Source of the DNA: Bacteroidales bacterium UBA3663
GTDB lineage: Bacteria > Bacteroidota > Bacteroidia > Bacteroidales > UBA3663
Direction of reading: 5' to 3'
Length of the DNA stretch: 27,838 nt
Assembly: GCA_002373755.1 (NCBI GenBank)
Contig: DFJU01000077.1
Coordinates: 9,093 to 36,930 of the forward strand
Of this stretch, positions 1 to 6,491 are shown piece by piece (within the stretch, counting starts at the first letter, position 1; every line of letters starts with the position of its first letter). The notes beneath the pieces were generated by a model, which worked only from the letters and a program-made list of their open reading frames with translations, was not told the origin of the DNA and searched no databases. The position numbers and the translations under genes were made by a program.

Positions 1-1003
1 CCCGCGTAGCGGCAGCCGCACAACGCTGAAAGTGAAGGGCGGCAACCGTTTCGTCATCCCTGACATCGACTACCCCGAGGGCGCGACCCTCCAGATGCAG
101 GTCGAGACGGAGAAGGGCAACGGCACCTTCCTGCAGCTCGACATCGTGCCGCAGGAATTTCCGCAATACTCCATCGGCCAAAACCTACAAAAATACCGCC
201 CCGTGGCATTGGAGAACGATTCGTCGGCCAACGGGAAAATCCGCTACAGCTCCGACTTCGGGACGCATCATCTGCCTGACTTTCAAGTGAAAGCGCAGAA
301 AATCAAGCCCATAAACCAATGCGGCTACATTCCCGACCGGTTCATCGCCGAGGACGACCCCATCCTTGACATTGCCAAGAGCCTGCAAGTATTGGTCGGC
401 AAGTTCGGACTTAATGTCGGCACGATCCGCCTAAATGACAATGAATATGGCTATAAGATTTTAAACTGCATATGGAGGACATCAACTAAAGCAGACCATA
501 ACGGAGTTGGCCCCAGACCTGTTGCTGTCGTCCTAGATGACCGAAGAATCGAAGAAGATGAGTGGGACCAGGTTCTGAGTCTGGATCTGACACAAATCAA
601 ACAAATGGAATATTTCCTGCCATCGGCATATTCGGAAATTGAAACATTCGGACTGCTCCATCTGGCCAATGGTTACGCGCTTAGTACCGGCGTACTCTTC
701 ATCTATACACACCAGACCTACAAGCACAAGGCGACCAACCGCCCGCTCAACTTCGCCACCGTGCAACAGCTGGGCTATCGGCCACCAGTTGAATTCTATA
801 CACCTTGTGAATCAGACAATTACAATGCCGCTGATTTGGATATGCGCAAGACGGTTTACTGGAATCCGCGCGTCAGAATCGGCAGCGACGGCAAGGCGCA
901 AGTGCATTTCTACATGCCCGACGCCGCGAAAAAACTCGACATCGTGCTGGAGGGCGTGAGCGACGAGGGACGGCCGATTTCCGTCTCGCAGCGGGCGGAG
1001 TGA
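1..1003 (+). CDS. C-terminal part of a surface protein with a TonB plug-like domain (5' end outside window)
   Basis: The frame is open from the first bases of the window, so the GTG at 32 is internal and this is the 3' part of a longer gene. The middle of the fragment (RPVAVVLDDRRIEEDEWDQ, then FGLLHLANG and FIYTH) has the layout of a TonB-receptor plug domain: a named ligand strand, an ANG turn and a closing YT strand. The end (YRPPVEFYTP, then KTVYWNPRVRIGSDGKAQV) is a beta-sandwich tail common in large Bacteroidales MG2/carboxypeptidase-regulatory/plug proteins. Those proteins are usually exported and have no barrel of their own; their role is poorly known. Codons between about 420 and 700 are AT-richer than on either side. 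No link to the B12 genes downstream is visible. The family call is moderately safe; the function is unknown. Confidence 0.6.
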   Translation, partial: PRSGSRTTLKVKGGNRFVIPDIDYPEGATLQMQVETEKGNGTFLQLDIVPQEFPQYSIGQNLQKYRPVALENDSSANGKIRYSSDFGTHHLPDFQVKAQKIKPINQCGYIPDRFIAEDDPILDIAKSLQVLVGKFGLNVGTIRLNDNEYGYKILNCIWRTSTKADHNGVGPRPVAVVLDDRRIEEDEWDQVLSLDLTQIKQMEYFLPSAYSEIETFGLLHLANGYALSTGVLFIYTHQTYKHKATNRPLNFATVQQLGYRPPVEFYTPCESDNYNAADLDMRKTVYWNPRVRIGSDGKAQVHFYMPDAAKKLDIVLEGVSDEGRPISVSQRAE

Positions 1004-1058
1004 GGATCGGCATTGTAGATAAAACATCTCAAAAAGTCGAAATATTCTGCAAAAACAA

Positions 1059-1087
1059 TTGCACAAACGAAAAAATAATTACCTTTG
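1059..1087 (+). promoter_or_regulatory. Bacteroidetes-type promoter of the B12 uptake operon
   Basis: TACCTTTG at 1080-1087 matches the TAnnTTTG -7 element of the Bacteroidetes primary sigma factor. A TTG at 1059-1061 lies 18 nt upstream, close to the usual -33 spacing. The predicted start, around 1094, falls just before the riboswitch aptamer. Confidence 0.7.
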
Positions 1088-1095
1088 CGGCCGCT

Positions 1096-1262
1096 AATGC
1101 AACTGGTTCGCTCGAAGGAGCGATTAAAAGGGAACGGGGTGAGAATCTCCGACTGTCCGGCAGCTGTAAGCCGTCATGACGGGCGCGAACACAATGTCAC
1201 TGAGGGAATATCGGGAAGACGTTCGATGCCTGACGGCAAAGTCAGAAGACCTGCCTCTTGCC
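1096..1262 (+). promoter_or_regulatory. Cobalamin riboswitch
   Basis: The segment contains the ordered conserved blocks of the cobalamin aptamer: AAAAGGGAAC (1126-1135) followed by GGTGAGAATC, then GACTGTCCGGCAGCTGTAAG (about 1151-1170), and the 3' B12-box-like GTCAGAAGACCTGCC (1241-1255). It lies between a good promoter and a BtuB-type receptor gene, which is the classic context. The L5 region AGCTG (1162-1166) could pair with CAGCT (1311-1315), only a few nt before the btuB start, and there is no clear terminator in the expression platform. Control of translation start is therefore the more likely mechanism, by inference. High cobalamin should repress the operon. Confidence 0.9.
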
Positions 1263-1321
1263 ATTTTTTTCCAAGCCTCCTGGGTTAGGCGCGGACGAAC
1301 CTTCATAAGGCAGCTTTTTTC

Positions 1322-3352
1322 ATGAAGCAAAGGCTATTGGCGTTCATCGTGAGCGTCGCTGTCACTTGTACGGCGACGCATGCTTTCGTTGTACCCAGTG
1401 CCGATTCATTGGCCAATGAAAAGGAGCTACGCGAGGTCACCGTCACCGCATCGGCCGCCAACCCCACACGCAGCGCGACCATCCCGACGCAGACGATGTC
1501 CGACAGCACCCTGCAACGCCTCAGCGCGCACTCTGTGGCCGATGCGCTACGCTATTTTTCCGGCCTGCAAATCAAGGACTTCGGCGGCGTGGGCGGACTG
1601 AAGACGGTCAACGTGCGCGCCCTCGGAACGAACCACACGGGCGTCTTCTACGACGGCGTGCAGCTCGGCAATGCGCAGAACGGACAGATCGACCTCGGCC
1701 GATTCTCGCTCGACAACATGGAGGCCATCAAGCTCTGCAACGGCCAACGCAGCAGCCTGCTCCAGACGGCGCGCGACTACGCATCAGCATCGGCCATCTA
1801 CATGCAGACGCGACAGCCATTGTTCGACAAAAAATCGCGTAGCAACCTGATTGCCAGCATGAAAGCCGGTTCGTTCGACACCTACAATCCGTCGCTGCTG
1901 TGGGAGGTGAAGTTGTCCGATGCCGTTGCCGCGCAACTCTCGGCCGAATACCTGACGACATCGGGCCGCTACCGCTTCCACTACGCGAAAAAAAACGGCT
2001 ACGACACGACCGAAGTGCGACACAACGGCGACGTGCGCGCCCTACGCGTCGAGACTGCACTGTTCGGACAAATGCAACGCGGCGAATGGCGCGCAAAAAT
2101 CTACGCCTACGACAGCGAACGAGGTCTGCCGGGTGCCGCCGTGCGCGAGACGCCGGGCCGATTCGTGCATCAGGACCGCCAGTGGGACACCTCGATTTTC
2201 GGCCAAGGGTCGTGGCGCAAGCAGTTCACCTCGCGCTACACGCTGCTCCTCAACGCCAAAGTTGCGCACGACCGCCTGCACTACCGCTCCGACCCGAGGC
2301 TCGATGCCAGCACGATGTACGTCGATAACCACTACCGCCAGAGCGAAGCCTACGCATCGGCCGCAAACCTGTTCAGAATGAGCGAGATATGGACAATTTC
2401 GTTGGCCAATGACGTGCAGTTCAACACGCTCGATGCCGACCTGACCGACTTCGCCCGACCGACGCGGCTGACGTTGCTCACGGCATTGGCCACAAGCCTG
2501 AACCTCACGAAATTTTCTGCGCAAGCCTCTCTGTTACACACATTTGCGGCCGACCACACGCGCCACGCCGAAAATTCGCGTAGCGAGAGCCGCCTCACTC
2601 CCACCGTGGCGCTCAGCTGGCGCGCATTGGCCGACGAAAGCCAAAAAATCACGCTACGCGCCTTCCACAAGCAGATTTTCCGCCTGCCTACGTTCAACGA
2701 CCTCTACTACACCTTCATCGGAAACGTGTCGCTCAAACCCGAAACCGCGCGCCAGACCGACATCGGATTCGGCTACGCGCTTCACACCGGCGGCCGATGG
2801 CTGCGCGAGGTGCATTGGCAGTGCGACGGATACTTTAACCGCGTTAGTAACAAGATTGTAGCCATGCCGACGTCGAACCAGTTCCGCTGGACGATGCTCA
2901 ACTACGGGCTGTGCCACATCTGGGGTGCCGAGACCTCGTTGCGCGCAATGTGGAACATCGGCCAATGCCACATCGAGACACACGCGACCTACACCTACAC
3001 ACGCGCCAAAGACCGCACCGACCGGACGAGCGAATTCTACAACGGACAGCTGCCCTACATCCCGTGGCACAGCGGCTCGGCCATCGTGGGTGCAACGTGG
3101 CGCAACTGGTCGGCCAACTACAGTTTCATCTACACCGGCGAACGGTACGAACAGAGCGCAAACATCGCAGAAAACTACACAAAACCGTGGTACACAAGCG
3201 ATTGCTCGCTCTCGTACGAGTGGCAAGGTGCATCGGCCAAAACCCGCGTAACGGCCGAGGTGAACAACGTGTTCAACCAGCAGTATGAGGTCGTGCAATG
3301 CTATCCGATGCCGGGAACGAGTTTTCGAGTGAAAGTGAGTGTGATCTTATAG
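1322..3352 (+). CDS. btuB: TonB-dependent cobalamin receptor, BtuB type
   Basis: This 676-residue outer-membrane receptor imports cobalamin using TonB energy. It begins with a signal peptide (MKQRLLAFIVSVAVTCTATHA). A plug domain spans about residues 35-155 (LREVTVTA start, then VNVRALGTNHTGVFYDGVQL, then GQIDLGRFSLDNMEAIKL). A beta-barrel follows and ends in the typical VNNVFNQQYE segment and a short hydrophobic terminus (FRVKVSVIL). The length suits small BtuB receptors rather than the ~1000-residue SusC type. The substrate is assigned from the cobalamin riboswitch just upstream and the BtuG-like and DUF4465 lipoproteins downstream; barrel sequence alone would not prove it. The ATG at 1322 is supported by the signal peptide and by the riboswitch leader ending there. 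Confidence 0.88.
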   Translation: MKQRLLAFIVSVAVTCTATHAFVVPSADSLANEKELREVTVTASAANPTRSATIPTQTMSDSTLQRLSAHSVADALRYFSGLQIKDFGGVGGLKTVNVRALGTNHTGVFYDGVQLGNAQNGQIDLGRFSLDNMEAIKLCNGQRSSLLQTARDYASASAIYMQTRQPLFDKKSRSNLIASMKAGSFDTYNPSLLWEVKLSDAVAAQLSAEYLTTSGRYRFHYAKKNGYDTTEVRHNGDVRALRVETALFGQMQRGEWRAKIYAYDSERGLPGAAVRETPGRFVHQDRQWDTSIFGQGSWRKQFTSRYTLLLNAKVAHDRLHYRSDPRLDASTMYVDNHYRQSEAYASAANLFRMSEIWTISLANDVQFNTLDADLTDFARPTRLTLLTALATSLNLTKFSAQASLLHTFAADHTRHAENSRSESRLTPTVALSWRALADESQKITLRAFHKQIFRLPTFNDLYYTFIGNVSLKPETARQTDIGFGYALHTGGRWLREVHWQCDGYFNRVSNKIVAMPTSNQFRWTMLNYGLCHIWGAETSLRAMWNIGQCHIETHATYTYTRAKDRTDRTSEFYNGQLPYIPWHSGSAIVGATWRNWSANYSFIYTGERYEQSANIAENYTKPWYTSDCSLSYEWQGASAKTRVTAEVNNVFNQQYEVVQCYPMPGTSFRVKVSVIL

Positions 3353-3359
3353 AAAAAAA

Positions 3360-3544
3360 TTCTCGCAGAGTGTAAGTGAGTGTAAAAGAGCACTAAAAAA
3401 TAAATCTCAAAGAAATAAAGACTCCATTTCACTTCATTACACTCTGCGAGAAAATCAAAAAAAACAATGAAAGATTTTTGCAATATAAAACTCATTTACA
3501 ATCAATTACACTCTGCGAGAGTTCTCATTATACTCGCAGTGTTA
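3360..3544 (+). repeat. Four copies of a 15-bp palindromic-partner element spanning the btuB / btuG-like junction
   Basis: The arm TTCTCGCAGAGTGTAA (3360-3375) is perfectly complementary to TTACACTCTGCGAGAA (3437-3452), with a further imperfect extension to 3382 and 3430. A third copy, TTACACTCTGCGAGA (3506-3520), lies inside the signal-peptide codons of the next gene. A partial fourth copy in the first orientation (CTCGCAGTGTTA, 3533-3544) could pair with the third. The first arm can pair with either complementary copy but not both. This fits an mRNA-stability or translation-control structure; that role is inferred. Confidence 0.7.
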
Positions 3545-5449
3545 CTCCTCACCGCCTGCCGCTCGGACGACGAGGGAATCATCGGCCATCAGGAACAGAA
3601 AGTTGACGGCGGAGGTGCATCGGCCATGAGCTTTTACCTGCTCAACGAGGGCAACATGGGGTCGAACAAGGCGACGCTCGACTTCTACGACGCAGCGACG
3701 GGAACCTACAGCCGCAACATCTACGGCGAGGCCAATCCGGGCGTGGTGCAGGAATTGGGCGACGTCGGCAACGACCTGAAAATCAACGGTTCGCAGCTGT
3801 GGGCGGTAATCAACGGCTCGAATCTGGTCGAGGTGATGGATGCGCAGACGGCGGTTCACATCGGCCAAGTCAGCATCCCGAACTGCCGCTACGTGACTTT
3901 TGACGACGGATTCGCCTACGTCAGCTCGTATGCCGGACCGATCCAGCTCGACCCGAACGCGCGGCTCGGCTACGTGGCAAAAATCGACACAGCGACGCTA
4001 CAAGTCGTGGCAATGTGCACCGTCGGCTACCAGCCCGAACAGATGGTTGTGGCCAATAGAAAGCTCTGGGTGGCCAACTCGGGCGGCTACCGTTTCCCGA
4101 ACTACGACCGCACGGTGTCGGTCATCGATCTCGCATCGTTCACCGTCGAACAGACCATCGATGTCGCCATCAACCTGCACCGCATGACCATTGACAGTCA
4201 AGGCTTTATCTGGGTCACATCGCGCGGCGACTACGGCACGACACCGGCGCGGCTCTACGTCATCGACCCTGCATCGGCCACCGTGTGCGCCATGCTCGAC
4301 GTGCCTGCAACGGGCATGGCGGTGAACGGCGATTCGCTCTTCTGCTACGGCGCGGCGTGGACGGCATCGGACAAGGCGGGCTACTACATCGTCAACACAC
4401 GCACGCGCGAGCTGGTGAACGATAGTTTTCTGGCCGACACATTGGCCGACCGCATCGCCACGCCCTACGGCATCGCACTGCAACCCAACACGCGCGACAT
4501 CCTGCTGACCGACGCCGGCGACTACGTGACTCCAGGACGGCTCTACTGCATTGCGGCCGATGGAACATTGCGATGGAGCGTCCGCACGGGCGACATTCCG
4601 GCGCACATTGCCTTCATAAATACGTCGTTCAACACTGAAAATCAGAGCAATGACGAAGATTCGCTGAACTATATCTGCCACGTCTATGAATATCGGCCAG
4701 CACCCGGCCAGTTCGTCAACGTGCTGCCGAAATACGAGGAGGGCGACGATGCGCAGGCGATGGCCGACAAGTGCTTGAAGGCCATCGGCCACAACGCCGG
4801 CGGACTGGTGACGCTCGGTGCGTGGGGCGGCTACATCACGTTCGGATTCGGCCGAAGCGTCGAAAATTTGCCTGATGCGCCTGATTTCCAAATCTTTGGC
4901 AATGCTTTTTCGGGCAACAGCGAACCGGGCATCGTCTGGGTGAGCCGCGACGAAAACGGCAACGGCGAGCCCGACGACCTGTGGTATGAGCTGTCGGGAA
5001 GTGCCGACACGGACAGCATGGGCAAGGTCTTATACGGCCTCAACATCTGGTATTCGGCCAATGCGATGGGCGACATCCCGTGGATTGACCATCTGGGCCA
5101 CAAAGGAGTCATCGGCCGCAACCAATACCACACGCAGGAGTATTTTCCGCTATGGCTGACCGACGAAAAGCTGTTCTTCGCGGGCACGATGCTGCCGTCG
5201 AACATGACAAAAAACGGCTCGACCTACGTGCTGAACGCCCTGCGGAGCGGCTACGTGGACAATCTGCCGAACAACGACACCGCAGGCAACAGCTTCGACA
5301 TTGACGACGCAGTGGAAATCGTTGGCCGTCAACCCGTTGGACTAAAAAAAATCGACTTTGTGCGCGTCTATACGGCTATGCGTCAACAGGCGGACAACAT
5401 CGGCGAAACATCGACGGAAATAAGCGGAGCGAGAATTATCCCGAAATAA
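3467..5449 (+). CDS. Surface lipoprotein: BtuG-like beta-propeller fused to a second cell-surface domain
   Basis: A 660-residue lipoprotein. The signal peptide ends in a lipobox (LLLTAC, Cys31) followed by RSDDEG, an acidic stretch like the Bacteroidetes signal for surface display. Residues about 50-385 form a YncE/DUF5074-like propeller: repeated strands such as LWAVINGSNLVEVMDA, KLWVANSGG, VSVIDLASF and FIWVTSRG, each about 45 residues apart. The propeller lipoprotein beside BtuB in Bacteroides is BtuG, which binds cobalamin with very high affinity and caps the receptor, so a BtuG-like role is likely here. Residues about 395-660 are a separate domain with an acidic DENGNGEPDD loop, WYELSGS, YVDNLPNNDTAGN and FVRVYTA, known as a stand-alone surface protein in similar loci. 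The start at 3467 is the only one giving a full signal peptide. The cobalamin role is inferred from context and fold. Confidence 0.75.
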   Translation: MKDFCNIKLIYNQLHSARVLIILAVLLLTACRSDDEGIIGHQEQKVDGGGASAMSFYLLNEGNMGSNKATLDFYDAATGTYSRNIYGEANPGVVQELGDVGNDLKINGSQLWAVINGSNLVEVMDAQTAVHIGQVSIPNCRYVTFDDGFAYVSSYAGPIQLDPNARLGYVAKIDTATLQVVAMCTVGYQPEQMVVANRKLWVANSGGYRFPNYDRTVSVIDLASFTVEQTIDVAINLHRMTIDSQGFIWVTSRGDYGTTPARLYVIDPASATVCAMLDVPATGMAVNGDSLFCYGAAWTASDKAGYYIVNTRTRELVNDSFLADTLADRIATPYGIALQPNTRDILLTDAGDYVTPGRLYCIAADGTLRWSVRTGDIPAHIAFINTSFNTENQSNDEDSLNYICHVYEYRPAPGQFVNVLPKYEEGDDAQAMADKCLKAIGHNAGGLVTLGAWGGYITFGFGRSVENLPDAPDFQIFGNAFSGNSEPGIVWVSRDENGNGEPDDLWYELSGSADTDSMGKVLYGLNIWYSANAMGDIPWIDHLGHKGVIGRNQYHTQEYFPLWLTDEKLFFAGTMLPSNMTKNGSTYVLNALRSGYVDNLPNNDTAGNSFDIDDAVEIVGRQPVGLKKIDFVRVYTAMRQQADNIGETSTEISGARIIPK

Positions 5450-5463
5450 TTAACTGAAGGTAT

Positions 5464-5600
5464 GGAAAAGATTAAAAAAGGAGTACAAGGGTAGTAAAAG
5501 GGACGATACAATCTGTCACGAAAAAACTCCCGACGACAACAACAAACGTGCCTTTTACTCCCTTTTAACTACCTTTTCACTCCTCTTTTACTACCTTTCA
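5464..5600 (+). repeat. Imperfect inverted repeat with a tandem pyrimidine array in the gap before the DUF4465 gene
   Basis: The left arm (about 5464-5502) is purine-rich, with units AAAAGGAGTA, GGGTAGTA and AAAAGGGA. The right arm (about 5550-5599) carries four related units, TTTTACTCCC, TTTTAACTACC, TTTTCACTCC and TTTTACTACC. These are complementary to the left arm in several registers, with a loop of roughly 45 nt. There is no TAnnTTTG promoter here, so the DUF4465 gene is probably read through from upstream, and the element may act on mRNA processing or partial termination. The role is inferred. Confidence 0.55.
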
Positions 5601-5663
5601 AAACACAATCGAAATTTCTTTTTTAATAACTTATTTATTAACAATTTAACAAACTTTTCAGCA

Positions 5664-6365
5664 ATGAACAAGAAAGTTATTCTCGCAGCACTTTTCTGCT
5701 GCACAGTGTTCGGATTTACAGCGTGCGACGACGATGACGACGACGACAAGACCGTCACCATCACGTTCGAATCAGCCAACCTCGGCGAAGCAGGCTACAT
5801 CAACAATGCAGACTACACCGAAAGCGGTTACACCTTCTCGAACAACTACGATGACCAATACGGTTCGTGGGACGGCTTCGCAGTGAGCAACCAGACCGAC
5901 ATGGAGACCGAGGGCTACCAGAACCAGTTCAGCGTGTATGGCAACGGCGGTGCAAACGGCTCAAAGCAGTTCGGCATCATCTACATGGGCTTCACCGACA
6001 ATCCGACAATCGCACGTGCCGACGGCGCATCATTCGAGCCAAAGTCGGTAATGCTGTCGCTCACGACCTACACCTACCTGAGCACACAGAAGGGCGATAG
6101 CTTCGCCAAGAAATTCGGTGAGGGCGACTACTTCCGCGTCACCATCACAGGTACTGCGGCCAACGGTACGAAGAAAGTGCTCGACATCGACGTCATCGAC
6201 ATCGACAAGAACATTGCATTCACCTCATGGACAAAGGTCGATCTGGACGAATTGGACGACGTCGTCAAACTTGAATTCACCTTCTCAAGCAGCGACAACA
6301 GCAACGGTTATATGAACACCCCAGGCTACATCGCCATCGACAACTTCGTGGTTGAAGAAGACTAA
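5664..6365 (+). CDS. DUF4465 domain surface lipoprotein of the B12 operon
   Basis: A 233-residue lipoprotein. The signal peptide ends in FTAC (Cys21), and the next seven residues are all Asp, an extreme version of the acidic surface-export signal. The mature part matches DUF4465: a jelly-roll-like all-beta domain with TITFESANLG, then GSWDGFAVSNQTDMETEGY, then GYIAIDNFVVEED at the end. DUF4465 proteins recur in Bacteroidales cobalamin loci, and accessory lipoproteins of such loci have been shown to bind B12 directly, so a role in surface capture is likely but not proven. It is the last gene of the operon and is followed at once by a terminator. The start ATG at 5664 fits the signal peptide. 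Confidence 0.8.
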   Translation: MNKKVILAALFCCTVFGFTACDDDDDDDKTVTITFESANLGEAGYINNADYTESGYTFSNNYDDQYGSWDGFAVSNQTDMETEGYQNQFSVYGNGGANGSKQFGIIYMGFTDNPTIARADGASFEPKSVMLSLTTYTYLSTQKGDSFAKKFGEGDYFRVTITGTAANGTKKVLDIDVIDIDKNIAFTSWTKVDLDELDDVVKLEFTFSSSDNSNGYMNTPGYIAIDNFVVEED

Positions 6366-6390
6366 GTTGCGGCCGATGCCAAACTTTACG

Positions 6391-6423
6391 GAGCGGAGAG
6401 GCAAACCTCTTCGCTCTTTTTTT
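6391..6423 (+). terminator. Rho-independent terminator of the B12 operon
   Basis: GAGCGGAGAGG (6391-6401), loop CAAA, and CCTCTTCGCTC (6406-6416) form an 11-bp stem with one G-U pair, followed by seven T. It sits 26 nt after the DUF4465 stop and just before the next promoter. Confidence 0.9.
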
Positions 6424-6424
6424 G

Positions 6425-6432
6425 TACCTTTG
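6425..6432 (+). promoter_or_regulatory. Promoter core of the sensor-regulator gene
   Basis: TACCTTTG matches the TAnnTTTG element. The 15 bases TACCTTTGCGGCCGC (6425-6439) are identical to those of the btuB promoter (1080-1094). No good -33 TTG is visible, because the upstream DNA is the terminator stem. This suggests a weak or activator-dependent promoter. Confidence 0.6.
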
Positions 6433-6491
6433 CGGCCGCGCGCGGAGCAACAGTGCCTCGCGCCATCACACCCGAAATGACACATTTCCGC

